NCBI RefSeq assembly: GCF_004364935.1
Contig: NZ_SOBT01000009.1
Location: forward strand, 686,898 to 750,897
DNA length: 64,000 bases
Direction of reading: 5' to 3'
From: Panacagrimonas perspica
GTDB lineage: Bacteria > Pseudomonadota > Gammaproteobacteria > Nevskiales > Nevskiaceae
The position numbers were made by a program, and so were the translations under genes. This document shows positions 49,679-59,418 of the stretch, piece after piece. Under the pieces are notes generated by a model that saw nothing but the letters and a program-made list of their open reading frames with translations, had not been told where the DNA came from and did not search any database. How positions within the stretch are numbered: the stretch's first letter is position 1; the number at the start of each line of letters is the position of its first letter.

Positions 49679-51664
49679 CTACGGGACGAACGCTGCGATC
49701 AGCTTCACGTAGCCGGCCTGGTAGACGTTCGACGGCTCGGTAACCGCATAGGAGGCGTCCGGCCACGGCTTGTTCCAGTCGCGATACGACTTCTGCGGCG
49801 GCTGGCCGACCGGAGGCACGATCTGCTCCGGCACGCCGTCCTTCCCGGCATTCGCGTTGGGGCCGCCGGCGAGATAGCCGGGCGCAGGACCGCATGCGGA
49901 CGTGCGGGCATTCGAGAAGCGCGTACCCAGCGAGAACCAGCTGCTGAACACTTCGTTGGCGGAGTACGTAGCGCCGTAGCGATACATGTTGGTCAGATAG
50001 ACGATCCCGAACGGATTCACGCCGTGGAAATAGTGCAGCGTGTCGAGCGCGCGCAACCGGTACGCAGCATCGTTGTCGGGATCGCTCCTGTAGTCGATGG
50101 CGTCGAGATTGGTCGAGCCGTACGAAGCGCGAACGGAATTGCTGCCCCAGTGGTACTGCTGCGCGCCCAGCGGATTCCGGTAGAGATCCTCGCCGCTGCT
50201 TCCATAGACCTCGTGACCGCCCTTCACGTCCGAGCGCTTGTCGGCCAGGACCGTCGCGCGCAATTCGCTATCCGCGTTCGGCAGACGCGTGTAGTACAGC
50301 AAGGCTTCGCCCATCTGCGGGTGGTAGCGCGACCATCCGACGTCCTTGTACGGCTGGAGCTTGCGATAGTTGGCTTTCAGGTAATCGTGGAACCGCTGCT
50401 CTCCGGTCACCGCGAACAGGTAGATCGAAGCGGTGACAGCGATACCTTCCTGCGTTTCGCGATCTTGATCGGCGTCTCCCGACAAGACCTTGCCGTCGTC
50501 GCAGTTCGTCTCCTTGTCCGGCTTTGCCTGATAGGCATCAAACGCCTTCACCGCCCGCGCCTTCAGATCCCCGGCGTCCTTCGCCAACGCCGGGAACCCT
50601 GCGAACACACGCGCCGCGTGGGCGAACATCGCTGCGTTCGCGATGGTCGACGACGTGCAGGAGCCCACGTAATAGCGGGGCTGCGTGTCGGAACTCGGAG
50701 GAGCCGCCGTGACGTGTTTTCTTGCGCCCACTTTGAGCAGCGACGTGCCGTCCGGCTGCTGCATCTTCTTGAGCCACTCGATCTCCCAGCGCACCTCGTC
50801 GATGACATCCGGAATGCCGTTGCCGGATTCGGGGATGTCGAAGTCGTCGGTGAAGGCGGCGGGATATTGCTGATAGGCCGTCAGCAACTGGTGCACCGGC
50901 TGCGAGGCGAAGGTCACGTACTTGTTGGTGTCGCCGGCATCGAACCAGCCACCGCTGAGGTCCTGCTCGCTGCGCGTCTCGTCAGGGGTGCGGATATCGC
51001 GCGCGCTGCGGTCCTGGCCGGGCCCCAGATAGGCGGCCTTGTCGGCCCAGCAGGCGTCGGCGAACGGCGGTTTCTTCTCGAAGCCGCTGCGCTGGTAGTA
51101 GTAGACGCGCACCGCCGCCTTGAGGATGTCGTGATAGACGTCCGGCGCGATCCGGAACGTCGCGGACCGGACGTTCCTTTGCACGTCGTAGAGGTAATAG
51201 CTGCCTGCAGCGTGGACCTCGGAGAAATCGAACCACCAGCCGACGTCGCCGGCGGAACGGTCGATGGATCCCTTCTTCCAGGGAACCGGCGCAGCGGCGA
51301 AGACCGGCGCGTTGCCGTCCACGCTGCGAACTTCATAGGCGTCGCCCGGCGAAAACCGGCGCTCGGCGTCGAAGCCTTCACGGGCGCTGCGGATCACGGC
51401 GATCTTGCTGTCCGCGGGCCGGTAGCCGAACTGGTCGACGAGGATGTTCAGATCGAGCGGCACATCCGGACCGCGTACCAGCGGCCCGGCGCCGACGGCG
51501 GGGCCGGAGGTATCGGGCGCGCCAACCGCGGCGGCCAGCAGCGGCGTAGCTCGCGCCTTCAGCTTGTGCAGACCCGCCTTCAGGGAGCCGTCGCCCTTCA
51601 CGGTGATGAACGCGACCGCCGCCAGGGCGCACACCGTCAGGAGCTTCATCAGCCTGAATAGCAT
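49679..51664 (-). CDS. Glycoside hydrolase family 9 (cellulase-like) secreted protein
   Basis: 661 residues. A signal or anchor helix (about 5-22), an immunoglobulin-like CelD_N domain (about 68-172, beginning LDLNILVDQFGYRP) and an (alpha/alpha)6 GH9 domain (about 178-661). Candidate catalytic residues are D242 and D245 in GGWFDAGDTNKYVTF and E643 in YAVTEPSNVYQAGY, plus the NPFGIVYLTNMYRYG block. Family members hydrolyse beta-1,4-glucans. Residues 23-67 form an Ala/Gly/Pro-rich linker. It is divergent from mdh across 175 bp. No other polysaccharide genes are in the window, so the target glycan is unknown. Confidence 0.88.
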   Translation of the reverse strand: MLFRLMKLLTVCALAAVAFITVKGDGSLKAGLHKLKARATPLLAAAVGAPDTSGPAVGAGPLVRGPDVPLDLNILVDQFGYRPADSKIAVIRSAREGFDAERRFSPGDAYEVRSVDGNAPVFAAAPVPWKKGSIDRSAGDVGWWFDFSEVHAAGSYYLYDVQRNVRSATFRIAPDVYHDILKAAVRVYYYQRSGFEKKPPFADACWADKAAYLGPGQDRSARDIRTPDETRSEQDLSGGWFDAGDTNKYVTFASQPVHQLLTAYQQYPAAFTDDFDIPESGNGIPDVIDEVRWEIEWLKKMQQPDGTSLLKVGARKHVTAAPPSSDTQPRYYVGSCTSSTIANAAMFAHAARVFAGFPALAKDAGDLKARAVKAFDAYQAKPDKETNCDDGKVLSGDADQDRETQEGIAVTASIYLFAVTGEQRFHDYLKANYRKLQPYKDVGWSRYHPQMGEALLYYTRLPNADSELRATVLADKRSDVKGGHEVYGSSGEDLYRNPLGAQQYHWGSNSVRASYGSTNLDAIDYRSDPDNDAAYRLRALDTLHYFHGVNPFGIVYLTNMYRYGATYSANEVFSSWFSLGTRFSNARTSACGPAPGYLAGGPNANAGKDGVPEQIVPPVGQPPQKSYRDWNKPWPDASYAVTEPSNVYQAGYVKLIAAFVP

Positions 51665-51839
51665 TGCTGCATGGCCACGGCATCCACAGGATCCGGGAAT
51701 CCCCGTGTCCCGAGAATAACAGCGGCCCCACGCGCGGGACGCGGGGTCGCTTCCAGTTACGGCCGGGCCAGCTAAACTTCGCCCCCGGCCGATTTCCGTC
51801 GGCCGCCCCTTCCCCCAGATCATTCCGGAGTCCTTCCGC

Positions 51840-52829
51840 ATGAAAAAGCCCGTCAAGGTCGCCATCACCGGCGCCGCCGGCCAGATCGCCTATTCGCTCA
51901 TCTTCCGCGTCGCTGACGGCTCCCTGCTCGGTCCGGACCAGCCCGTGATCCTGCAGCTGCTCGAAGTGCCGGTTCCCGAGGTCCAGGAGAAGCTGAAGGG
52001 CACGATCATGGAGATCGATGACTGCGCCTTCCCGCTGGTGTCGTCGATCGAGGCGCATTCGGACCCGATGACGGCCTTCGAAGGCACGGACTACGCCCTG
52101 CTCGTCGGCGCCCGCCCGCGCGGCCCCGGCATGGAGCGCAAGGACCTGCTCACGGCCAACGGTGGCATTTTCGGACCTCAGGGCAAGGCCCTGGCCGCCA
52201 AGGCCTCGAAGGACGTGCGCGTGCTGGTGGTCGGCAACCCGGCCAACACCAACGCACTGATCGCGGCCACCGCCGCGGCCAAGGGCGGCCTGGACCCCAA
52301 GCAGATCCACGCCATGGTGCGTCTGGACCACAACCGCGCGGTCAGCCAGCTCGCCACCAAGACCGGCGCGCACGGCAACGACATCGAGAAGATGATCATC
52401 TGGGGCAACCACAGCTCCACGCAGTACCCCGACATCAGCCACACCACCGTGAAGGGCAAGCCGGCCAAGTCGCTGGTCGACCAGAACTGGATCGAGAAGG
52501 ACTTCATCCCCGTCGTGCAGCAGCGCGGCGCCGCCATCATCAAGGCGCGCGGCCTGTCGTCGGCCGCCTCGGCCGCCTCGGCCGCGGTCGATCACATGCA
52601 CGACTGGGTGCTGGGCTCGAACGGCAAGTGGGTCTCGATGGGCGTGCCCTCGGACGGCAGCTACGGCATCAAGCCGGGCATCGTTTACGGCTACCCCTGC
52701 ATCTGCAAGAACGGCCAGTACGAGATCGTGCAGGGCCTGTCGGTGGACGAGTTCTCGCGCTCGCGCATGACGCTCACCGAGAACGAGCTGCGCGAAGAGC
52801 GCGCCGCCGTGGAAGACCTGCTGAAGTAA
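51840..52829 (+). CDS. mdh: Malate dehydrogenase (NAD type)
   Basis: 329 residues, the cytosolic/thermophile-like MDH type found in Xanthomonads and Burkholderia. Nucleotide loop [14 protein letters not shown], substrate arginine regions [15 protein letters not shown] and [11 protein letters not shown], and catalytic histidine in [15 protein letters not shown]-cycle enzyme interconverting malate and oxaloacetate. GGAG before ATG 51840 supports the start. Followed by a hairpin terminator. Confidence 0.96.
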   Translation: MKKPVKVAITGAAGQIAYSLIFRVADGSLLGPDQPVILQLLEVPVPEVQEKLKGTIMEIDDCAFPLVSSIEAHSDPMTAFEGTDYALLVGARPRGPGMERKDLLTANGGIFGPQGKALAAKASKDVRVLVVGNPANTNALIAATAAAKGGLDPKQIHAMVRLDHNRAVSQLATKTGAHGNDIEKMIIWGNHSSTQYPDISHTTVKGKPAKSLVDQNWIEKDFIPVVQQRGAAIIKARGLSSAASAASAAVDHMHDWVLGSNGKWVSMGVPSDGSYGIKPGIVYGYPCICKNGQYEIVQGLSVDEFSRSRMTLTENELREERAAVEDLLK

Positions 52830-52858
52830 CGCAGGTCGAGATAGAAGCAATGCGGAAA

Positions 52859-52891
52859 CGGTGGGCAGGCACGTCCTGCCCACCGGCTTTT
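52859..52891 (+). terminator. Rho-independent terminator of mdh
   Basis: CGGTGGGCAGG (52859-52869) pairs perfectly with CCTGCCCACCG (52875-52885) around CACGT, followed by GCTTTT. It lies 30 bp after the mdh stop. Confidence 0.85.
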
Positions 52892-52968
52892 GAACACTCG
52901 ACGTAGAGCAGTCCGCGAGCAGCCGCAACCCGCCCGCGCATCCCCACCAAGGCCGAGCCGACGGTCCC

Positions 52969-53946
52969 ATGCAGATCTTCCAGTTCAGTCGCCAGGGCGA
53001 GATCCCCAAGCGGCTCGATCATGTCGAGCAGCTTCCGGAAGAAGGCTTCGTGTGGCTGGATTTCACGCGCGACGAGGCCATCGACTGGACGGTGTGGGCC
53101 AAGAAACTCGCCGACGTCACGATCAACGAGGAGCACGTCTCCGACAGCCTCAACGAAGATCATCCCTCGTACTCGGACGGCACCGAGGATTACGACATGG
53201 TGATCTTCCAGGCGCTGACGCCGCATGACCGCACGGACGAGGACGCCGACCTGATCGTCACCAAGTCCGCCGCGTTCTTCCTGTTCGACCACTTGCTGAT
53301 CTCGGTGCGATCGGCGCAGAACATCTCGTTCGACTCGGTCAAGCGCAAGTTCTGCGAAACCAAGCTGCGTTTCCCCTCGACGCCGTTCGGCCTGGTGCAT
53401 GTCGTCATCGACATGATGGTGGAGCGCTATCTCAAGATCACCGACGAACTCGAGGACCGGCTCGAACGCATCAGCGACGAGCTGATCGATCCGAAGAGCC
53501 CGTTCCACGACTGGCAGTCGCTGCTGGCGTACCGCAAGCAGGCGCACAAGCTGGAACTGCTGTGCGGCAAGAACCTCGATGCGCTCGACACCTGGCGCCG
53601 CGAGATGCGCAGCGAGATCACCGAGAACCAGCGCATCCGCCTGTCCGACCTGCGCGAGCACATCCAGCGCGTGTCGATGCATGCCGATGCCCTGCAGCGC
53701 GACATCGAGATCGCCGTGCAACTGCACTTCTCGTCGGTGGCGCATCGCACCAACAAGATCGTGCAATCGCTGACCGTGCTGTCCGCAATCTTCTTCCCGC
53801 TGACCTTGATCACCGGCATCTACGGCATGAATTTCGATCACATGCCCGAGCTGCACTGGCGCTACGGTTATTTCATGGTGCTGGGCCTGCTGGTGACGGT
53901 GGCAGGCGCCTTGCTGCTGTACTTCCGGCGCCGCGGCATCTTCTGA
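52969..53946 (+). CDS. CorA-family divalent metal transporter
   Basis: 325 residues. A soluble N-terminal domain (about 1-250) with a long coiled helix (ITDELEDRLERISDELID, then RLSDLREHIQRVS) precedes two C-terminal membrane helices (about 262-285 and 297-318). The signature GMN is at ITGIYGMNFDHMPEL. It conducts Mg2+, Co2+ or Zn2+ as a homopentamer; whether it is an importer or a ZntB-like exporter cannot be told. A weak hairpin-terminated mdh lies upstream and a chorismatase follows 43 bp downstream. Confidence 0.9.
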   Translation: MQIFQFSRQGEIPKRLDHVEQLPEEGFVWLDFTRDEAIDWTVWAKKLADVTINEEHVSDSLNEDHPSYSDGTEDYDMVIFQALTPHDRTDEDADLIVTKSAAFFLFDHLLISVRSAQNISFDSVKRKFCETKLRFPSTPFGLVHVVIDMMVERYLKITDELEDRLERISDELIDPKSPFHDWQSLLAYRKQAHKLELLCGKNLDALDTWRREMRSEITENQRIRLSDLREHIQRVSMHADALQRDIEIAVQLHFSSVAHRTNKIVQSLTVLSAIFFPLTLITGIYGMNFDHMPELHWRYGYFMVLGLLVTVAGALLLYFRRRGIF

Positions 53947-53989
53947 TGCTTCATCCCCCGGCGGCCTTTTCGCAGTCCGCACTCTCCTG

Positions 53990-54919
53990 ATGTCGCCGAT
54001 ACCTTCTCCTTCCGTCCGTCTCGAACACGACGCGTCCGCGACGCTCGCCCGCTTCGCGTTCGGCGACGACGCCGATGGCGATGCGCTCGGCGTGCCGCTG
54101 GTCCGGCTCTTCGGCGCGTCGTACGAAACCTGGTTCGCGTCGACGGCGGCGAGCGCCCATGAACAGGACGGCCTTCGCATCCGCCAGAACGGCCAATGGC
54201 TGATCGGCGAGCTGCGCGTGGATGCCGCCCGCAGCGAAGACATCGAGCAGGCCGCGTTCGACGCGTACACGCGGCTGCGCGCGTTCATCACCACCAGCGC
54301 CTACCCGCAGTTGCTGCGCGTATGGAATTTCTTCGACCGCCTCAACGAGGGCGAAGGCGATGCCGAACGCTACCGGCGATTCTGCGTGGGCCGGCACCGG
54401 GCCATCGCGGCGCCGGGGTTCGAGACGCAACTGCCGGCCGCGACGGTGATCGGCGGCCAGACCCCTGGCCTGGTCATCAGCTTTTTGGCGGGACGTGAAG
54501 CCGGCGTTCAGGTCGAGAACCCGCGGCAGACCCCGGCCTTCCGCTACCCGCGCGACTACGGCCCGATCAGCCCGAGCTTCTCGCGTGCCACCCGCATCGG
54601 CTCGCATCTGCTGGTGTCCGGAACCGCCGCCGTGGTCGGCCACGCGACCCTGCATCCCGGCGACGCTGTGGCCCAGATCGACGAGATCGACGCCAATGTC
54701 GACGCCCTGCTCGAGCACGCGGCTGCCGGGCAGCCGGGGCGATGGGAGGCCCAGGCGCTGCGCCTCTATGTGCGGCGCGACGCCGACCTGCCGGCCGTGC
54801 TGCCCCGCGTGCTCGAACGCTTCGGTGCCGAGGTACCCATTACCGTGCTGCGCGGGGACATCTCGCGGGCAGGCTTGGTGGTCGAAATCGAAGGCGTCTG
54901 GACCTTCCTCCCCGCGTAG
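53990..54919 (+). CDS. Chorismatase (FkbO/Hyg5/XanB2-like)
   Basis: 309 residues. Features of the chorismatase family: an N-terminal RidA-like domain followed by a second one, with YPQLLRVWNFFDRLNEGEGD, YRRFCVGRHRAI, NPRQTPAFRYPRDYGP, SPSFSRATRIGSHLLVSGTAAVVGH (split here) and a terminal VEIEGVW. XanB2 cleaves chorismate to 3- and 4-hydroxybenzoate in Xanthomonas, feeding xanthomonadin and ubiquinone. No aryl-polyene genes are in view, so supply of 4-hydroxybenzoate to ubiquinone is a reasonable guess. The stop TAG (54917-54919) lies within the REP-like element that follows. Confidence 0.85.
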   Translation: MSPIPSPSVRLEHDASATLARFAFGDDADGDALGVPLVRLFGASYETWFASTAASAHEQDGLRIRQNGQWLIGELRVDAARSEDIEQAAFDAYTRLRAFITTSAYPQLLRVWNFFDRLNEGEGDAERYRRFCVGRHRAIAAPGFETQLPAATVIGGQTPGLVISFLAGREAGVQVENPRQTPAFRYPRDYGPISPSFSRATRIGSHLLVSGTAAVVGHATLHPGDAVAQIDEIDANVDALLEHAAAGQPGRWEAQALRLYVRRDADLPAVLPRVLERFGAEVPITVLRGDISRAGLVVEIEGVWTFLPA

Positions 54920-54984
54920 CCCGGGCGAAAGCCCGGCCCCCCCTTTCCCGTCGCAAACGCTCCCGGGTTTCACCCAGGCTACGG
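54915..54984. repeat. REP-like palindromic repeat, paired copy 6
   Basis: Left half of the GAAAG subtype and right half of the TTTCA subtype, so the arms differ slightly. Its CGTAG provides the chorismatase stop codon. Confidence 0.88.
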
Positions 54985-55085
54985 CAATGCGGGCATCCGG
55001 TTTGCTGCACTGCGATCCCGCTCAAGGCTATGAATGCGTGGAATACGCGGCGCCGACCGCTGAAACGAAGGCGTTCCCGGCTACG

Positions 55086-55122
55086 ATAGACAAACCCTTC
55101 AAACCCCATACCGACAAATCAT
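55086..55122 (+). promoter_or_regulatory. Candidate OxyR site upstream of ahpC
   Basis: Four tetranucleotides at exact 11-bp steps, ATAG-N7-CTTC-N7-ATAC-N7-TCAT, match 11 of 16 positions of the OxyR pattern ATAG-N7-CTAT-N7-ATAG-N7-CTAT. The site is 64-100 bp before the ahpC ATG, a normal activator distance. Confidence 0.45.
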
Positions 55123-55185
55123 TTCCCCTATCAAGACGGGGTGCCTAGGATGGCGACTCCCATCTTCTCCCCACAAGGAAATGCC

Positions 55186-55749
55186 ATGTCGCTGATCAAC
55201 ACCGCCGTCCCGCCGTTCAAGGTCAATGCCTTCCACAAGGGCGAATTCATCACCGTCACCGAGGCCAACCTGAAGGGCAAGTGGTCGGTCGTCGTCTTCA
55301 TGCCGGCCGCCTTCACGTTCAACTGCCCGACCGAGGTCGAGGACGCCGCCGACAACTACGCCGAGTTCCAGAAGGTCGGCGCCGAGATCTACATCGTCAC
55401 GACCGACACGCAGTTCTCGCACAAGGTCTGGCACGAGACCTCGCCCGCCGTCGGCAAGGCCAAGTTCCCGCTCGTGGGCGACCCCACGCACGTGCTGACC
55501 AAGGCGTTCGGCGTGCACATCGACGAGGAAGGCCTGGCGCTGCGTGGCACGTTCGTCATCAACCCGGATGGCGTCATCAAGACGCTGGAAGTGCATGACA
55601 ACGCGATCGCCCGTGACATGAAGGAGACGCTGCGCAAGCTCAAGGCTGCCCAGTTCGTCGCCAACAATCCGGGCCAGGTCTGCCCCGCCAAGTGGCAGGA
55701 AGGCGCCAAGACGCTGAAGCCGTCGCTGGATCTGGTCGGCAAGATCTGA
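55186..55749 (+). CDS. ahpC: Alkyl hydroperoxide reductase subunit C (peroxiredoxin)
   Basis: 187 residues, the canonical AhpC length. Peroxidatic C47 in FTFNCPTEVED and resolving C166 in GQVCPAKW. It reduces peroxides and is recycled by AhpF. AAGGAA 7 nt upstream selects ATG 55186; an in-frame ATG at 55141 would add 15 non-family residues. A candidate OxyR site lies upstream. ahpF follows after a REP-like element. Confidence 0.96.
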   Translation: MSLINTAVPPFKVNAFHKGEFITVTEANLKGKWSVVVFMPAAFTFNCPTEVEDAADNYAEFQKVGAEIYIVTTDTQFSHKVWHETSPAVGKAKFPLVGDPTHVLTKAFGVHIDEEGLALRGTFVINPDGVIKTLEVHDNAIARDMKETLRKLKAAQFVANNPGQVCPAKWQEGAKTLKPSLDLVGKI

Positions 55750-55764
55750 TCGCTCGACGCCACC

Positions 55765-55836
55765 CGTAGCCCGGACGAAGTCCGGGGCAGTTCCTCGCGG
55801 AAGGAATGGAAGTCCCGGACTGCGTCCGGGCTACGG
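55765..55836. repeat. REP-like palindromic repeat, paired copy 7
   Basis: GAAGT-subtype element in the ahpC-ahpF gap. Such intercistronic placement could lower ahpF expression relative to ahpC. Confidence 0.9.
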
Positions 55837-55883
55837 GGGCGGCTGGCCCTTTAACGACTCACAAACCTTTTTCGGAGCCCGCC

Positions 55884-57470
55884 ATGTTGGACGCTGACCT
55901 CAAGGAACAACTCAAGGCCTATCTCGAGCGCGTGACGCGGCCGATCGAGATCACGGCTTCCGTGGACGACTCCGCCGCGTCGAACGAACTGCGCGGCCTG
56001 CTCGCGGACCTGACCGCGCTGAGCGACAAGATCACCGTCACCGAGCGCCGCGACGACGATCAGCGCAAGCCCTCGTTCGCGCTGACCACGCCCGGCCAGG
56101 ACATCTCGCTGCGCTTCGCCGGCATTCCGCTCGGCCACGAGTTCACCTCGCTGGTGCTGGCGCTGCTGCAGGTCGGCGGTCACCCGTCGAAGCTGGCGGC
56201 CGACGTCATCGAGCAGATCCGCAATCTCGACGGCGACTTCAAGTTCGAAACCTACTTCTCGCTGTCCTGCCACAACTGCCCGGACGTCGTGCAGGCGCTG
56301 AACCTGATGGCGGTGCTCAACCCGCGCATCCAGCACGTGGCGATCGACGGCGCGCTGTTCCAGAGCGAGGTCGACGAGCGCCAGGTCGGATCGGTGCCGA
56401 TGATCTTCCTCAATGGCCAGATGTTCGGCGCCGGCCGCATGAGCGCCGAGGAGATCCTCGCCAAGGTCGACACCGGCGCGTCCGCGCGTGAAGCCGAGAA
56501 GCTCAAGGCCAAGGCGGCGTTCGACGTGCTGATCGTCGGCGGCGGACCGGCCGGCGCGGCCGCGGCGATCTACGCCGCACGCAAGGGCATCCGCACCGGC
56601 ATCGCGGCCGAGCGTTTCGGCGGCCAGGTGCTGGACACGATGGGCATCGAGAACTTCATCTCGGTGAAGGAAACCGAGGGCCCGAAGATGGCCGCCGCGC
56701 TGGAGCAGCACGTGCGCCAGTACGACGTGGACCTGATGAACCTGCAGCGCGCCGAGAAGCTGGTCGCGGCCGGTGACGACGGGCTGGTGGAAGTGCAGCT
56801 CGCCGGCGGAGCGTCGCTGAAGTCCAAGACCGTGATCCTCTCCACCGGTGCGCGCTGGAGGCAGATGGGCGTGCCCGGCGAGAACGAGTACCGCAACAAG
56901 GGCGTGGCCTACTGCCCGCACTGCGACGGTCCGCTGTTCAAGGGCAAGCGCGTGGCCGTGATCGGCGGCGGCAACTCGGGCGTCGAGGCCGCGATCGATC
57001 TCGCGGGCATCGTCACGCACGTCACGCTGATCGAGTTCGACTCGAAGCTGCGTGCCGACGCGGTGCTGCAGCGCAAGCTCTACAGCCTGCCCAACGTGCG
57101 CGTGATCCTGTCGGCGCTGAGCACCGAAGTCACCGGCGACGGCCAGAAGGTGAACGGCCTGACGTACAAGGATCGCGGCACCGACGAGCAGCATCACGTC
57201 GAGCTCGAGGGCATCTTCGTGCAGATCGGTCTGCTGCCGAACACCGAATGGCTCAAGGACAGCGGCGTGGCCTTGTCGCCGCGCGGCGAGATCATCGTCG
57301 ACGATCGCGGCCAGACCTCGCTGCCCGGCGTGTTCGCCGCCGGTGATGTCACGACCGTGCCGTACAAGCAGATCGTGATCGCGATGGGCGAAGGATCGAA
57401 GGCGGCGTTGAGCGCGTTCGATCACCTGATCCGTCATTCGGCGCCAGCCGAGAGCGCGAAAGCGGCGTAA
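55884..57470 (+). CDS. ahpF: Alkyl hydroperoxide reductase subunit F
   Basis: 528 residues. An N-terminal tandem thioredoxin-like domain with C129 and C132 (SCHNCPD), then a thioredoxin-reductase-like domain with FAD motif [11 protein letters not shown], redox C344 and C347 (YCPHCDGP), NADH motif [10 protein letters not shown] and the terminal [14 protein letters not shown]. It passes electrons from NADH to AhpC. ATG 55884 follows CGGAG. The stop TAA precedes a REP-like element by 2 bp and reads GTAACCCGTAGCCC, as at mtgA. Confidence 0.96.
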   Translation: MLDADLKEQLKAYLERVTRPIEITASVDDSAASNELRGLLADLTALSDKITVTERRDDDQRKPSFALTTPGQDISLRFAGIPLGHEFTSLVLALLQVGGHPSKLAADVIEQIRNLDGDFKFETYFSLSCHNCPDVVQALNLMAVLNPRIQHVAIDGALFQSEVDERQVGSVPMIFLNGQMFGAGRMSAEEILAKVDTGASAREAEKLKAKAAFDVLIVGGGPAGAAAAIYAARKGIRTGIAAERFGGQVLDTMGIENFISVKETEGPKMAAALEQHVRQYDVDLMNLQRAEKLVAAGDDGLVEVQLAGGASLKSKTVILSTGARWRQMGVPGENEYRNKGVAYCPHCDGPLFKGKRVAVIGGGNSGVEAAIDLAGIVTHVTLIEFDSKLRADAVLQRKLYSLPNVRVILSALSTEVTGDGQKVNGLTYKDRGTDEQHHVELEGIFVQIGLLPNTEWLKDSGVALSPRGEIIVDDRGQTSLPGVFAAGDVTTVPYKQIVIAMGEGSKAALSAFDHLIRHSAPAESAKAA

Positions 57471-57472
57471 CC

Positions 57473-57542
57473 CGTAGCCCGGGCGCAGCCCGGGGTTGCG
57501 CTCTCCCATCGAGAGAAACCCCGGGCTGCGCCCGGGCTACGG
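57473..57542. repeat. REP-like palindromic repeat between two convergent stops, paired copy 8
   Basis: GCAGC-subtype element. Its left edge abuts the ahpF stop and its right CTAC contains, on the minus strand, the TAG stop of the AraC gene (57537-57539). The whole intergenic region is thus the repeat itself. Confidence 0.92.
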
Positions 57543-58538
57543 TTGGCGCAGCTTCAACGGCGTCACGCCGAACCAGCGACGGCAGGATCGCGTCAGGCTG
57601 CTCTGCTCGCTGAATCCGGCGAGCCCCGCGACGTGCGACAGCGGGATGTGCGTGCCGGTGAGCAGCTCGCGCACCCGCTCGCGGCGCAGGCGGTCGACCA
57701 TCTCCACGAAGTACACGCCGTCCTGCTCGAGCTTGCGTTGCAGCGAGCGCGGATGCATCGACAGCTGGCTCGCCACGGTCTCGAGGTTGCAGCGTCCGGT
57801 GGGCAACAGCCTGATGATCAGCTGCTCCACCTGCTGATCCAGCACGAGCCGCTCGCCCTGGATCAGCGGCTCCAGGTAGTCATCGATCGCGCGACGCAGG
57901 CGCTCGTCGGCGAGACGCACCGGCTGACGCAACCAGCGCGGCGCGATCAGCAAGGCATCCAGCTCCTGCGCGAACTGCGGCGCAACACCGAAGTCCACGC
58001 GATACGCGCTCACCGGCAACGTGGTTTCGTGCCGTAGCAGCGCCGCATCCGGCCGGAAGCTTTCGCCGGCCAGCAGGTGCAAGCCGCGCACCGCGAACGC
58101 CAGCGAAAACTCCACCATCTGCTGCCGTCCCACCGTGCAACCCGGCGGCATGTCCACCTCGAAGCTCAGGCACGCGGCGCCGCGCGCGGATCGCGCGAGG
58201 TCCATCTTCACGCCTGGCGTGTAGGTGTGCAGGTGCGCGCCGACGCTGACGATCGCGGCTTCCACGGTGCGGCAGTTGATCGCGAGCAGCGCCAGCGGCC
58301 CGAGCTTGTCCAGGCTCTGGAAGCGCGCCAGGCGCGCGCCGAAATTCGGACAACGCAGCGTGCGCGACGACACGTCCAGCAGCCGCAACAGCGCCTCGTA
58401 GGAGATCAGCGCAGTGGGCGAATGCGCATCGGCGCGATCCAGGCCGAAGCGCTTGAGCAGGGCGTCTCCGTCGCCGCGCAATTCCGCGACCAGGTCGCGG
58501 AAACCCTCCAGGACGGTCGACCGGATCAGGATGCTCAT
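57537..58538 (-). CDS. AraC-family transcriptional regulator (OruR/ArgR-like domain)
   Basis: 333 residues. N-terminal Arabinose_bd-type domain (about 15-200; VLEGFRDLVAELRGDGDALL, LISYEALLRLLDVSSRTLRCPNFGARLA shown as two blocks) and C-terminal double helix-turn-helix (about 235-333; NLETVASQLSMHPRSLQRKLEQ and LSHVAGLAGFSEQSSLTRSCRRWFG, split). ATG 58538 gives the family N-terminus. It is divergent from the DUF2306 gene across 109 bp and so probably regulates it (inference). Confidence 0.9.
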   Translation of the reverse strand: MSILIRSTVLEGFRDLVAELRGDGDALLKRFGLDRADAHSPTALISYEALLRLLDVSSRTLRCPNFGARLARFQSLDKLGPLALLAINCRTVEAAIVSVGAHLHTYTPGVKMDLARSARGAACLSFEVDMPPGCTVGRQQMVEFSLAFAVRGLHLLAGESFRPDAALLRHETTLPVSAYRVDFGVAPQFAQELDALLIAPRWLRQPVRLADERLRRAIDDYLEPLIQGERLVLDQQVEQLIIRLLPTGRCNLETVASQLSMHPRSLQRKLEQDGVYFVEMVDRLRRERVRELLTGTHIPLSHVAGLAGFSEQSSLTRSCRRWFGVTPLKLRQP

Positions 58539-58647
58539 GTCGCCCAAAGATAAAAGTCTGTCGTCGGATGTCAATCGACCGGAGGAGCGCCCGAGCAAGA
58601 TGCCCGCGGCAGGCCCGCATGCCGGGCACCCACCACCGGAGGCATCG

Positions 58648-59418
58648 ATGTCGATCAGCGCCCGCATTCCCGTCGCCCGTTCCGCGGCCACCCTCGAGCC
58701 GCGTTGGGGTCATGCCTCCTGGGTCGTGTGGATCGCCCTCGCGCTGCCCTCGCTGTTCATCGGCGCCTATGCGCTGCGGTATCTGGTGACGGGCCCCGAA
58801 GGCGTGATGCAGCTCAATGCCGTCTACGAGATCGTCGGCATGACCGGCTTCAATGACTTCGTGGCCGAGCAGATGCCCAAGTTCAAGGAGCATCCGCTGC
58901 TGCTGTATTTCCACGCCGCGGGCATGGGCACGGCGCTGATGATCGGCGGTCTGCAGTTCGTGCCGGCGCTGCGCCGGCGCAAGCCGAAGCTGCATCGCGC
59001 GATCGGCATGATCTACATGCCGGCCGCGCTGATCGGCTCGCTGGCCGGCGGCATCTTCGCGGTGACGCTCCCTGCCGAACCCGGCCTGCCCGCGATCCTC
59101 GCGATCGTCGGCGTCGCCTCGACCACGTTCTGTTTCACGGCGCTGGGCGCATTGCGGCTCTCGCAGGGCGACTACCTTGCGCACGGCGAATGGATGATCC
59201 GCAGCTACAGCCAGACGCTGTCCGGCACGACGCTGCGCGTGATGATCCCGCTGATGGATCACGCCGGGCTGCCGTGGCACGAGAACTACCTCACGGCGTT
59301 GTGGATGTGCTGGGTGCCGAACCTGTTCGTGGCCGAGCTGCTGATCCACTACCGGCGTTGCCGGCGCGAAGGTCGCGGGTTGTGGGCGCCGGCGCCGCGC
59401 ATGCCGGTCGCCGCGTAG
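58648..59418 (+). CDS. DUF2306 membrane protein
   Basis: 256 residues with about six or seven membrane segments (starting WVVWIALALPSLFIGAYALRY and LLYFHAAGMGTALMIGGLQF, both shortened). Family features include PKLHRAIGMIYMPAALIG, GEWMIRSYSQTLSGTTLRV and paired histidines in helices (FHAAG, LHRAIG, AHGEW, WHENY) that might bind heme or metal. Function unknown. GGAGG 8 nt upstream supports the start. Its TAG stop (59416-59418) is part of the following REP element. Divergent from an AraC regulator, the likely controller. Confidence 0.8.
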   Translation: MSISARIPVARSAATLEPRWGHASWVVWIALALPSLFIGAYALRYLVTGPEGVMQLNAVYEIVGMTGFNDFVAEQMPKFKEHPLLLYFHAAGMGTALMIGGLQFVPALRRRKPKLHRAIGMIYMPAALIGSLAGGIFAVTLPAEPGLPAILAIVGVASTTFCFTALGALRLSQGDYLAHGEWMIRSYSQTLSGTTLRVMIPLMDHAGLPWHENYLTALWMCWVPNLFVAELLIHYRRCRREGRGLWAPAPRMPVAA

